NCBI GenBank assembly: GCA_001600695.1
Contig: BCKQ01000009.1
Location: forward strand, 124,001 to 188,000
Origin: Ascoidea asiatica
Lineage: Eukaryota > Ascomycota > Saccharomycetes > Ascoideales > Ascoideaceae
Direction: 5' to 3'
Length of the DNA: 64,000 nucleotides
In this document: positions 20,776-31,439 of the stretch, in pieces
Numbering within the stretch: the first letter of the stretch is position 1
Layout of the letters: each line of letters starts with the position of its first letter
Notes under the pieces: model-generated
The model's database searches: none
Told to the model about the DNA's origin: nothing
Seen by the model: only the letters and a program-made list of their open reading frames with translations
Made by a program: the position numbers and the translations under genes

Positions 20776-20909
20776 GGAGAGGTGAGTATAATATCAATAA
20801 CCACTCCAGAAGAAGTTAGATTATTTGTTATGGATACTGCCCAAGAAATTGAGGGAGGCTTCTGAATTGGTTTTACAGATCAAGATATTGAAAATGATGA
20901 TAATTCTTA
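20776..20909 (+). pseudogene. Short coding-like relic, unknown
   Basis: One plus frame reads SIISITTPEEVRLFVMDTAQ followed by EIEGGF, a TGA stop, and then a further acidic stretch IGFTDQDIENDDNS ended by TAA. The composition resembles protein and uses codons (GCC, GAG, GGC) that are uncommon in the intact genes. There is no start codon that would give a sizeable product and no family was recognised. It may be a fossil exon, or chance. Confidence 0.25.
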
Positions 20910-21421
20910 ATAATATGGAATAAATTACGAATCAGCTAAAATAAATAAAAAAAATTTAAAAATAAAAGTAAATGTGCATTTGAGACGTAGATTAAAAACA
21001 AAAACCATGTAGTAGGTTTTTGAATAAAATCTTCGCTAAGAAAGAAAAGTAAAACTTGAATTTTTTCTAGAAGAAAATTTGAAGCTACTTATAGTAAATA
21101 AAAAAAGACTGAAAAGACAGTAAGGATAAAAAAAAAATTTGAAAAGACAGAAATGTGTGAGTCGCAATAAGGAAAACGTAAAGTTTTTGATAAAAAATAA
21201 AATTGCATGTTCTTGCAGAAACTAAAAAGTAATTTGAAAAAAAATAATATTGGAAAAAATGCAGGACTGCATTTTTGGTTAGTAAACAAATATTTAAGGA
21301 TACCAATTTAATTTATAATTGTTTGATTTAACTTGAAATATTTATATTCAAGCTTGACCAATTTTCTTGGAATGTTGAAAAATAATTTACTAGCTGCTCT
21401 TGATTAATTGTGATTTATTGA

Positions 21422-23094
21422 TTAATTTGATTGAAAAAACAATTGCATAACTGCTGAAAAAGTTTTTGGAGGTGCAACTAATCTCCAAGATTCAGGAAGG
21501 TATTTAGACTCAGGATTTCTGATATAATTCAAAACCTTTTTGGATCTGTTATAATGGCAAACGAAAATGTCTAATTTCCTCTTGTTTGCATTTGTCATAA
21601 ATGAGTTGTATTCTTTAGCCGATAGCTTGAGTGGTGCAATTTTAAATCCAGCATTGATTTAATTTAAAAGTGCTTTGATTTGGTATGAAACAGGATAAAG
21701 GCAAGCTCCATTATTTAAAATAAAAGCTGTAATACCTTTTATCCAAATTTTAAAGACTTTTAAGTAATTAATAGTTGAAGCATAGTTAGATTCATGCTCA
21801 TACGAGAAACCGTCAATCAATGATAATATTTGATAATGAAAACCACCCAGACTAAAAGGGATATTGATAGAATTATTATAATATTTGATGTTAGTTTATT
21901 TCATTGATAGTGGTTCTTCAATGTCATTTCTAGTCAGTTGAAGAATAACATCAATATTATCAGATTTATGTTTTGAATCATAAAATCTGTACAATCCATA
22001 TCCATTAACAAAAACTAAAACACTATCTTCAATGTCATAATAGAACAGCAACCCAAAATGTTTACAATCCTTTGTAGATTTTGACAAGATTTCAATCATT
22101 TGATCATATTTATGGTTATCCTCTGATATGATTAGTTAAATATTTTCGTCGCTTTTCAATTTATCCATTAAAGGCATAAATTCAAATTTGATTGCTTTGA
22201 GAATTAAGTTAGTTGATTCTAATTCAACTTCTACTACACCCTCAAGCATATGCATATCAACAAGTGTCTTGATATCACTCATTTCTTCAACAGTATATCC
22301 AATATTTAAAGGTTCCTTGTCTTTACAAACCTTTTTGTTGAAATCTGGAGAAATCGGTGGCTCACAAAAGTGTAAAATATATGGAATCGCATCCTCTGAA
22401 ATATCAATATTGTTAGTATCTTCCGCCTCAATGGTATCAGCACTATTTTTATTAATAATTGAAATATACGGGCATAAAGTGAATCTTGCTTAATATCAGG
22501 AGGAGGAGGAAAAATAAGTTTTGGTTCAGGTTCAATTTCAGAATCAGAGGATGAAGCGTTATTATCTGAAGAAGTTGTGGACGTTGAAATATGTTTGATA
22601 AGAGATAATGCGGATAAAGAATTTGTTGTTGATCTTGAATTTTGCTTGTTAAGAAATAATGAAGATGTAGAATTTGATGTTGATGTTGAACTTTGTTGAT
22701 CAGTGGTAGGTGATTTTTAAGTACTAGTTGTAGGAGAATTAGCTATAGTTGAAACATTATTAATTGAATTAATAAAATCTAGAGTAGTGGGTGTAATTTG
22801 TGTAAACGGTGATTTAGTTGAATTTGGTGAGTTAAATGATTTGGATGAATTATATGAATTAGATAAATTGGATGGATTAGATAAATTGGATGAATTAGAT
22901 GATTTAGATGAGTTAGATGCATTAGGTAAATTACTTGCGTTAGTTGAATTATTTAAATTAGTTAACATTTTTGTATTGGCTGCATTAGTTACATTAGTAG
23001 TATTAGTTGAATTAATTTTATTAGTTGAGTTAGCCAAGTTAGTTATATTAGTGAAATTAGTTGAGTTAGTTGAGTTAGTTGATATTTTTAACAA
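21422..23094 (-). pseudogene. Decayed gene of unknown function (in-frame stops, one frameshift)
   Basis: On the minus strand a start at 23094 opens a Ser/Thr/Asn-rich region (126 codons) ending in TAA at 22717-22719. The same frame continues past that stop as a Ser/Thr-rich then acidic and proline-rich segment (SEIEPEPKLIFPPPPD) to about 22450. There the protein-like reading shifts frame. The new frame stays coding-like down to about 21430 and is broken by TAA at 22136-22138, 21896-21898 and 21659-21661, ending at TAA 21422-21424. Examples are NIGYTVEEMSDIKTLVDMHM, HFGLLFYYDIEDSVLVFVNG and LGGFHYQILSLIDGFSYEHE. Composition is more balanced than in neighbouring intact genes. I do not recognise the family. 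Because TAA is the normal stop of intact genes here, recoding is unlikely and gene decay is the best reading. Confidence 0.7.
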
Positions 23095-24874
23095 TTATTG
23101 AATGATATTAATTTCTTTGGTGGTTTTAATTGATTTTTGGATTGATTATTTAAATTGTTTTGTTTAGTTCGTTTTATTTTTTTGTGAAAATTTTGCAGTG
23201 GATGCATATGTGGTAAATTTGAATTATATTGTTATGGAAATTGAATCACGGGATCTTTTGTTTTTTGGGGGTTGGAAAAGGGAGGTCTGAAAGATCATGT
23301 TAGGGGTTAATTATTGACAACTCATAAACGAGAGTCAAATGGTTTAAGTATGGAACTTAAACCTAAAGCAGGTTCTGCTACAATACTCGTATTCCAGGAA
23401 GAATTGTAATAACAATGGAATATAATATAAATATAATAAAGACCAAGAATTGAATATGAATATGATTAGAAATATAAATTGTGATTGAAATTGTAGAGCT
23501 TGGGCTAATTGAAATTGAAGTTGGTTAATTTCAAAATTATTGAATAGTTGTAGGGTTTGAGTAATTCATTTCATATAAAAAATGTAATAAATTGTAATAA
23601 TTGTAATAATTATAATAAATTGAATTGAAATGAAAAAAATGCCGAAGGGTTTTATCTGATTAATAAGTAAATAATAAATATATAATTAAATTCATAATGA
23701 TGATCATGATCATGATGAATTACATTTTATTACGATAAATAAGTTTAATTCTCTTCAACAAAAAAAAAAAGAATGTTTATAATTATTAAATTATGTTTCC
23801 ATGCTTGGAGTAATTAATGTTAAGTAAATACAAGTAGGTTCATAGATTTACTCATTTCAATTACTTTAATTCTAAATTCAGATTGAAAGCACTTTTATAT
23901 TTCATATTTCATAACATATATATTCCAATTATGTTAAAGAAAGCCTTCTCAATTTAATTTTATCTTTATTATTATTTAATTTCAACCCTAAAGATTAAAT
24001 AAACAGCCTAAAACGATTTTCAATCCATATTTATTTCATTATTTTACTTTATCTAAATCTTTAGTATGGTATTATTCTGCATAATATAATTTTAAATAAT
24101 TCAATTAATTTTTTTTTTTTTTTTTTGCTTACTTTTATTCCTAATTCAGTACAATTTTAAACTAAAATTTACCAAAGTTTCAAGATATTTCAAGATATTT
24201 CAAGTTAATTTAATAATATTTAAAAAATTTGGTAAATTTCATATTATTTTTTATTATTTTTTATTATTATTTATTATTATTTAATATAAACTTTATAAAA
24301 ATTGGCTTATTTAACCAAAACATGGATATAATTAATAAATTTATTCAAATTTATTCATGGATTTAAACAATATGAACATTCCTTCTATACATAAAGATTT
24401 AAATTATTATACTACTTTATTCAAATCCTAGACACTATTACATTTATTCCAATCCATTTCAATTTATTTCAATTTATTTCAATTTATTTCAATTCATATT
24501 ACATTCATCAAACATTTATTACATATTATAATATCTTCATGTATAATAAATATGGTAATGTAATGGAAAATTTTGTGGTTTTGTTATTAATTTTGGTAAT
24601 CTATTAATTTATTATTATTATTATTATTATCATCATTATCTTTATCAATTAGGTTAATTAATAATCAAATTATCAATTTAATGTATCTATATGATTTAAA
24701 AATGATATAAAAATGATATGAAAATGGTATAAATTCAACTCATTATCCATTAATTTTTATACTTCTTTCTCCATTAATTTATTACTCACTTACAATTAAA
24801 ACCTTTTTACAATTCATTACTTTCTTAACTAATCACTTTATCACTTTCTCATTTATTTATATCATATTATCAAA
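23095..24874. other. Long AT-rich intergenic region
   Basis: This is 1.78 kb between the pseudogene's start and the 285-residue ORF. A modestly GC-richer patch lies at about 23240-23400. The rest is AT-rich with many ATTTCAATT-type repeats (24440-24500), a palindromic TGATCATGATCA near 23701, and a long T-tract at about 24112-24126. No ORF, tRNA or known RNA was seen. Confidence 0.55.
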
Positions 24875-25732
24875 ATGAAAAGAAGTTGCTCAAGATATAT
24901 TTCAAAAATTATTAAAAAATTTAATTTAAAAGCAAAAATTCAAAAAGAAATTAGAAATAGAAATAATAAAAAAATTTTATTAAAAAAAATTTCAATTAAT
25001 GGTAAACTTCAAAGATCTTTAACTCCTTCAATATATTTAAAACCAACTTGGACTTTAGATAATGAAAGATTTTCTGAAAATTTTAATGAAAATTTATCAA
25101 ATAAATTCCCAATAATTAAATCAAAATCTTTACCAAATATTCCTCAAATTCCTAAATCTATAACGATAAATGAAAATAATAAAAGAATGTCAAGAAATTC
25201 TTTACTTATAGATTTAGCTTTACAAGAATTTAAAAAAGATCATTCAGAATTAATTAATAATAGAAATTCAAGTTCATTCATTCCAGAAATAGTAGAAGAA
25301 TATAATGAAGAATATCAAGAAAGTTTACCTTCAATACCTTCATCTCCAATATGTTCAATAATAACTCCTACTTTTGCTCCAAATTTACTTACAATAAGAC
25401 AATCTGTTTGTTTAGATCTTGAAGATTTAAAAATTCCTGAAAGAAATCCATTAAGATTATCTTTATATGATAATAAAAATTTTATTCCAATAATTAATGA
25501 AGTTGATGAAGATATAATTCAAACTCAAAAAGAATCTCATAAAGAATTAAAAAAAAATAATTCTCCAATTAGAAATTTAAGTATAAAAATTTGTAATTCA
25601 CCACCTTCAATTAATTTACCTGATTTACCAAGTTCTCCAACTGAATCAATTTCAAATATTCAAGCAAAATTAACAATGAAAATTATAAATGAAAAAGTAA
25701 GAAAAACAAGATCATATATGCTTATCAACTAA
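24875..25732 (+). CDS. Unrecognised protein with many Ser/Thr-Pro sites
   Basis: This 285-residue ORF has a clean start in a typical A-rich ATG context and codon use like the neighbouring genes, so it is probably a real gene. The N-terminal ~50 residues are strongly basic (KRSCSRYISKIIKKFNLKAK). The remainder is Ser/Pro/Asn-rich and likely disordered. It has repeated minimal proline-directed phosphorylation sites (SLTPS, SSPI, ITPT, NSPI, NSPPS, SSPTE) and SLP-IP phrases near residues 87-93 and 149-155. The end is basic again, RKTRSYM. No catalytic motif or membrane segment is visible. The pattern fits a kinase-regulated adaptor or cell-cycle/morphogenesis protein, but that is speculation and no family is assigned. 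Confidence 0.7.
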   Translation: MKRSCSRYISKIIKKFNLKAKIQKEIRNRNNKKILLKKISINGKLQRSLTPSIYLKPTWTLDNERFSENFNENLSNKFPIIKSKSLPNIPQIPKSITINENNKRMSRNSLLIDLALQEFKKDHSELINNRNSSSFIPEIVEEYNEEYQESLPSIPSSPICSIITPTFAPNLLTIRQSVCLDLEDLKIPERNPLRLSLYDNKNFIPIINEVDEDIIQTQKESHKELKKNNSPIRNLSIKICNSPPSINLPDLPSSPTESISNIQAKLTMKIINEKVRKTRSYMLIN

Positions 25733-26237
25733 TAAATTTATCCTACCTTAATTTTAAGTTCAACTCCTGATTTAGTTGTAAACTCATTCATTTTTAAATG
25801 TGTTTCCCATACTAAAAATTTTCACCTTCAGAAAAATAAATTAATTCTTCATGAAACATTTCATGAAGTTTATTGTAATCCTAACAATAAGTAATCTTAA
25901 TTCACTTTCATAGTTTGAATGATAACTCATAAATCTTATAATTTTATAATTCTAGTTTTATTGTTTTTTATAGTTATATATATAGATTACTTTCGTATTA
26001 TATATTTTTATTCTTTTTTATTTTTTTTTAATATTATAGATTCATTATTAATTATTATAGGTCTAAAAGACCAGAGCAGAAAAATCAAATTTTGAAAGTA
26101 CAATAAATTTGGCAAATTCATCTTGATTGCAAAAAAGCTTTATTAAAAATGGGTTAGAAATTCAAATAAATTGTATCGAAAAGAAAAAAATAATATAAAA
26201 CTACGTAATAGTTAGTTAGTTAAAAAAAAAAAGACAT
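25733..26237. other. Convergent intergenic region, nothing coding
   Basis: This 505-base AT-rich gap separates two convergent genes. It contains T-tracts, TATATA words near 25977-25983 and A-tracts near 26221. It lacks a GC-rich island, which fits the pattern that islands sit only on promoter sides. Confidence 0.6.
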
Positions 26238-29120
26238 TTATTGATACGGACGCATCCATTTCTTGATATCACCACCATAACTAGTTACCCAAATTCCACT
26301 TTCAGTGAATTCTATTCCACTTAATCTATTTAATTCACAATCTAAAATACTTATTGGTTGTATAGAAGGAATATCAGCTTTTGGAGAAAATGAATAAATA
26401 GTTGTTCCATCATCCGTTATAACTCCAACATTTGAAGAATGAAAATCAGTTGAATTCATTGAAGGTATTCTAGAATTTTTATTTCCATTAGAAGAACCTA
26501 ATAAAGCTTTATTTAAAGAAATAGTTTTTTTAACTTGATTCTTTTGAAGTTGTTGTTGAAGTTGCAAAATAGAACTACTACTTTCAGTTCTTTTATTTGT
26601 TAAACTACTTATACTTTGAGATTTTGGTCTATTTACATTATGTCTACTATGAGTTGTAGAATTGATTGGATTGATTCTTTGAGTTGTATTTGAATTTGAA
26701 TTTGAATTTTGTCCAGGATTAGTATTTGAATGTGAAATAGAAGAATGATGACGATGACTACCTTGTTGATGATGATGATGACGTTTTTTAATTTTTGGTA
26801 AAGATTTAGGTGTAAAATCCCATAATAATAATCTACCATCATCGCTTACAGAACCTAATCTATAAGTTGTTGGAGATTGTTTTGAAATAGGAGGACATTT
26901 TAAATAATCAAAACTTATTGAACGTATCCAAGAATGATGACCTTGTAATCTTGCAATTAATTTTATTTGAATTTGATTATTTTTTTGAATTGAAGATATA
27001 TCTATATGATCTAAAGTCTTTTGATCTGAAATTTTAATATCGGATTTATTATCAGATTCATTTTGTGATTGCAATAATTGCAGCTGTTGTTGTTGTTGTT
27101 GCTTTTGCTGTTTTTGTTGTAATAAAATAGATGAAAAACTTATTTCATAAACATTAATTAAATCATCTTGACCACCAACCATTAAATATTTACCATCCGG
27201 AGACCAAGTTGAACAAATCTGACCACCAAAAAAAGAAGGTACAATATCAGTAATTGATTCATTTTTATAATTAAAAAGTCTTAAAAAACCATCATCAGAA
27301 GTAAAAGCAAAATAATCATCAGATAATAATTTATTTTTAGAAACAGAAATTGAAGTTATTGGATTTTTAGAAACTTTATAATGAGAAACTGGATTAAAAT
27401 CTTGAAAAGAAATATCTTTTGAAGATTTTATAATTCTTAAATATTTTCTTTTCTTTTTTGAGCCACTATTGTTATTATTATTATTGAATGAATTTAGTTT
27501 ATTATAATAATCTTCAATATCATCTTTTTCTCTATCAAAAATAATTATTGAACCATCAGCAAAAGCAACAATGAAATTTAAACCATTTCTAAACCATTTT
27601 ATATCAATAATTTGATGAGAAGAAATTTTACCATTTTTATTAAATCTTGAATATTTATTTATAAAAGGATCATACCAAACAATATCACCATTTGCAAAAG
27701 AAATTAAAATATCTAAATGATTTTCAATATCATTATTTGAATTTTGAGAAATAATAATTTTTGTATATAAATATATAACTTTAGTTATAGTTGAAGGAAA
27801 AGTGAATCTAACTAATGGAATATCTTCTAAATATTCTGAATCATTTATTACTAAATTATTATTATTATTATTATTATTTTCACTTTCATTACCACTACCA
27901 CTACTATTATTATTATTGTTATTATTGCTGTTATTATTATCATTTGAATTATTTTGATTTTTTTTTTTAACTGAGAATAAATTAAAAACTCTACCATTAC
28001 AAGCAATAATTAAAGAATCTGATTGAGATAATTTTTTATTAAAATTATCAACAACAATTGTTCTTGACATAAAATTTGAAGAATTTCTAGTTACAGAAGT
28101 TTTTGGAGTTTTTCTTAAACTTGAAGCTAAAGAAGATTGTTGAAAATTCTTTTTATTATTTGACCAATTTACAGATAATTTTTTTGTATTCAAATTTGAT
28201 ATTGAAGAATTTAATGATTGTGATTGAGATTGAGATAAATTTGAATTTGAATTTGAATTTGAATTTGAATTTGAGTTTGAGTTTGAATTAAAGTCCGAAT
28301 TAGGATTGTTATTATTGTTGGCATTAGTATTATTATTTGTATTTGTGATAGGATTTTGATTGACTAGAGTATTTAAGTTAATTATATTTAGGTTTGGATT
28401 ATTAATTGAAGATAAATTAATATATTGAGTCATACAACCAGGAGTTAAATGAACATATTTAAAAGGATCAGGTAATAAAGGATTAAGATTTGCCCCAAAA
28501 GGTAAAGATTCTAATGGACTATTATTATTGTTATTATTATTGTTTGAAGAATTATTTGAAGAATTATTTGAATTTGAAGGATGATTGTTATTATTATTGT
28601 TATTATTATTGTTATTGTTATTAGAATTAGAATTATTTGATTGATTGTTCAAATCTTGAGTAGAATTATCTATATTGATATTTGAATTAGTATTTGAATT
28701 TGAATTATTATTGGAGTAATCATTATTTGAATTATTTAAATAATCTCTATTAATAGTTAAAAATCCATTAATAAATTGTCTATTTTTTTCAAATTCAGAA
28801 TTATTACCAGAAAATGAAATTAAATTATTTGAATTTTTTTCAATATTTGAATTTGGAATACCATATTTTAATTTATTTGGATCAAAAGTTTTTGGTAAAG
28901 AAATATAAGTATTTGGATCAGAAGGTAATAATGGAGTTCTTGCAATAACTAAAGATAAAGTTTGTTTATAATAACCATCAATATTATCAAAATCTAAATC
29001 ATTTGAAGGATTTGAATTACTTATAGCATTAAATTCAAGATAATTTATAGGACAAACACTTGCAGCTGGATTTATTGGTGGTGGTATGTAAACCTTGGGG
29101 GGTATGAACATAATACTCAT
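26238..29120 (-). CDS. WD40-repeat protein of the CreC/WDR20 family
   Basis: This 960-residue protein contains about six WD-type repeats with CreC/WDR20-like signatures. These include CSTWSPDGKYLMVGGQDDLI, GHHSWIRSISFDY (near residue 730), SVSDDGRLLLWDF (near 760) and a final repeat ending in GGDIKKWMRPYQ. In filamentous fungi CreC partners the deubiquitinase CreB in carbon catabolite control, and human WDR20 activates USP12/USP46. A similar deubiquitinase-cofactor role is inferred here. The N-terminal 430 residues are mostly Asn/Ser-rich, with long poly-Asn tracts near 165-210 and a Ser-Asn repeat near 275-295. Further inserts lie at about 385-420 (Asn), 670-690 (Gln) and 780-860 (His/Ser/Asn). 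The start MSIMFIPPKVYIPPP is supported by a conserved-looking Pro-rich opening. Confidence 0.75.
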   Translation of the reverse strand: MSIMFIPPKVYIPPPINPAASVCPINYLEFNAISNSNPSNDLDFDNIDGYYKQTLSLVIARTPLLPSDPNTYISLPKTFDPNKLKYGIPNSNIEKNSNNLISFSGNNSEFEKNRQFINGFLTINRDYLNNSNNDYSNNNSNSNTNSNINIDNSTQDLNNQSNNSNSNNNNNNNNNNNNNHPSNSNNSSNNSSNNNNNNNNSPLESLPFGANLNPLLPDPFKYVHLTPGCMTQYINLSSINNPNLNIINLNTLVNQNPITNTNNNTNANNNNNPNSDFNSNSNSNSNSNSNSNSNLSQSQSQSLNSSISNLNTKKLSVNWSNNKKNFQQSSLASSLRKTPKTSVTRNSSNFMSRTIVVDNFNKKLSQSDSLIIACNGRVFNLFSVKKKNQNNSNDNNNSNNNNNNNSSGSGNESENNNNNNNNLVINDSEYLEDIPLVRFTFPSTITKVIYLYTKIIISQNSNNDIENHLDILISFANGDIVWYDPFINKYSRFNKNGKISSHQIIDIKWFRNGLNFIVAFADGSIIIFDREKDDIEDYYNKLNSFNNNNNNSGSKKKRKYLRIIKSSKDISFQDFNPVSHYKVSKNPITSISVSKNKLLSDDYFAFTSDDGFLRLFNYKNESITDIVPSFFGGQICSTWSPDGKYLMVGGQDDLINVYEISFSSILLQQKQQKQQQQQQLQLLQSQNESDNKSDIKISDQKTLDHIDISSIQKNNQIQIKLIARLQGHHSWIRSISFDYLKCPPISKQSPTTYRLGSVSDDGRLLLWDFTPKSLPKIKKRHHHHQQGSHRHHSSISHSNTNPGQNSNSNSNTTQRINPINSTTHSRHNVNRPKSQSISSLTNKRTESSSSILQLQQQLQKNQVKKTISLNKALLGSSNGNKNSRIPSMNSTDFHSSNVGVITDDGTTIYSFSPKADIPSIQPISILDCELNRLSGIEFTESGIWVTSYGGDIKKWMRPYQ

Positions 29121-29818
29121 TTTGAAGATAGATTATATCAAAATACTTCTTAAGATGCTTGTCATTTCCTTTAAAGTAAGGTAATTGATAATAATCAATC
29201 AGATTAATAAAACCTTTTGGTTGATATAGATACAGTATATGAAATTGTTTCAATGAGTTTTAAAAGCAGATAAAGACAGTTTATATTTAAGCTACTTTAA
29301 TATTCCAGAGTATGGGGAATCGGGGAACTTAATCAATTATTCAATTGACTGACTGCACACGCAGCAACGACGAAGACAAAGACACAGCGAGACAAGCCAC
29401 TGGAAAAAGTGGGTGAAAGTGGCAGACGTGGATAGTGTATGGCTAGTAAAAGTGGCACATTAATGGCTAATTAGTTACCTTGATTATGGACTCAACTAGA
29501 AGCACTTGCACTTGAGACCGTATTTGCGGTGGCTCTTATTTATAATTAATTACGTAATCGACAATATTTTATTTTTCTTTTGCTTTGAGCAGAGGAAGAA
29601 TAAATAAATAAAGATGAATGAATGAATGAATGAAAATAGAGACGAGATATTATTACAGAACTTACTGAAGGTGCTTGAAGAAGAGAAACTATCTTCCAAG
29701 AACAAGAACAGCAAATGAAGAGATAAACATTGAATAATACTCAGAAAGATAGATCAATAGATAGATAGATGAGAGTGGTGTTTATTGGATTGCTTTAATT
29801 CTTTATATATTATCAGAA
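29121..29818. promoter_or_regulatory. Divergent promoter region, CreC-like gene and RPC17
   Basis: This 698-base gap is shared by two divergent genes. A GC-rich island spans about 29330-29545, with words such as CGCAGCAACGACG and GTGGCAGACGTGG. Outside it are TGAATGAATGAATGAATG (29611-29632) and GATAGATAGATAGA-type simple repeats near 29756-29771. No tRNA or ORF is supported. Confidence 0.55.
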
Positions 29819-30323
29819 ATGAAGGTATGTGATGTTTATAACTCCTTAATTTTTACTTTCCTTTTTTAATAATCAAAATACTAATTATTAATTGATATTA
29901 TAGATTTTAGTTCAAAGAGATAAATTTTTATCTGATTTTGAAGTTTTGCAACATTTAAATGAGATTAAAATAGATAATCATTGGGATAATGATATTGCAA
30001 AAAAAAAATTTGAAGAAAAAAGAAAAAGATATACAAATTTACCAAATTTACAAGTAATTGTTAATGATTTATATGATTATTTTCAAAAAATTAATAATAT
30101 TAATAATTTATCAATACAATCTTTTACAAATATTTTAAATAAATTAAATCAATATCCTTTTGAAAAAATTGAAAAATTACAAATTATTAATAATTTACCA
30201 ACAAATATTGTTTTATTATATTCAATAATTGAAGAATGTGATATAAGATTTGATGAAGATATTTGTAATTCAATTTTACAAGTTATTATAGATAATTTAC
30301 CAGAACAACAACAACAACAATAA
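29819..30323 (+). CDS. RPC17: RNA polymerase III subunit C17, two exons
   Basis: Exon 1 is only ATGAAG (29819-29824), followed by a GTATGT donor. The intron ends in TATAG at 29903 and exon 2 runs 29904-30323, giving 141 residues. The spliced start MKILVQRDKFLSDFEVLQHL matches the Rpc17 N-terminus (MKVLEERNAFLSDYEVLKFL in yeast), and the unspliced frame would lack it. The C-terminal half has the conserved Rpb4/CGRP-RCP-type helical domain: EKLQIINNLPTNIVLLYSII then EECDIRFDED. C17 pairs with C25 to form the Pol III stalk needed for initiation. The protein ends in a short Gln run. The gene lies convergent to the ABC transporter gene, with only eight bases between the stop codons. Confidence 0.93.
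29825..29903 (+). other. RPC17 intron
   Basis: 79-base intron after the second codon. Donor GTATGT, branch-point-like TACTAAT and acceptor TAG. Removal restores the conserved Rpc17 N-terminus in frame. Confidence 0.88.
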
Positions 30324-30331
30324 CCAGAACC

Positions 30332-31404
30332 TTAGGTTATTTTATTTTCATTTTTATTTTTATATATTGTATTTAATTCAATTAACATTGATTTTAAATA
30401 ATTTACATTATTTAAATTTTTTTCAATTTTAAATTTTTCTTCTTGTAATTTTAATCTTTTTTTATAATTAAATTTTTTAAATAAATAATTTCCATTACCA
30501 TTAAATTGTAAAAGATAATTATGAAATTTCCATAATGAATTTCTATGAGCAACTGATAAAACTGAAATTTTTAATTCTTTTAAACCATATTCATACATTT
30601 TATTTTCCATTTCTGGTGAAACTTGTGATGTACATTCATCTAAAACTGCAAATTTTGGACAATGATAATATAATCTTGCCATTGCTAATTTTTGTTGAGA
30701 TCCTAATGATAATTCTTCTGACCAATTTCTAATTAAATCAAATTCATCTCTTTCAATTTCAATTTCCATTTTCATTTTCATTTCATTATTAATTTCACTC
30801 TTAACTTGACTCTTAACTTGACTCTTAACTTCACTATTAATTTCACTATTAATTTCACTCTTAATTTCACTCTTAATTTCACTCTTAATTTCATTTTTAT
30901 TTGAAAATTCAAGAGATAAGTAATCATTATCATTATCATCATCATTGATTGTTGAAATTGAAGAATTATCATCATAAAATTCATCATAACTATTTAAATT
31001 TCTTTTTAATTTTTTATAATTTTTATTTTTAACTAAATTATCTAATTCTAAAATTTTAATAATTTTCCATAAATTTTTTATAGTTTTTTTTCTTTCAATT
31101 AAATTTAAATTTTCTTTATTAAATTCTTCTAAAGTTTTTGGATAAATTATTTGTTCTTTTAAAGAAGTTTTACCTTTTAATAAATATGGTTTTTGTGGTA
31201 AATAAAAAATATTTGAATTTGGTATAATTAATTCACCATTATTATAAGGCCATAAACCATTTAAAATTCTAAATAAAGAAGATTTACCAGAACCATTTGG
31301 ACCAATAATTAATAAATTATCACCATAATTAATTTTAAAAGTTAAAGATTTAATTAAAATTTGACCTGTTGGAGTTGATAATGGAATTTTATTAAAAGAA
31401 ATTA

Positions 31405-31439
<35 letters not shown>

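Larger units (their letters stand above)
19911..21421. promoter_or_regulatory. Intergenic region with GC-rich island and a G-rich tract
   Basis: Upstream of the SPO12-like gene, the first ~490 bases are AT-rich. Bases 20400-20660 form a GC-rich island with a GAAGCAGTTTT direct repeat near 20629-20660. A GGTGGT/AGTAGT tract follows at 20720-20770. A short coding-like relic (20776-20909) and then an A-rich stretch complete the gap. The minus frame of the neighbouring pseudogene stays partly open into 21085-21420 (Phe/Leu-rich, interrupted by stops), which may be its eroded 3' end or chance. Confidence 0.5.

Noticed and set aside
21896-23094. Stop-codon reassignment (TAA as sense) to explain the broken gene
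   Set aside because: Many intact genes in the window end in TAA, and a frameshift is also needed, so decay is the simpler explanation.
22787-23101. 104-codon Leu/Glu-rich plus-strand ORF
   Set aside because: It is the reverse-strand shadow of the Asn/Ser/Thr repeat at the start of the pseudogene.
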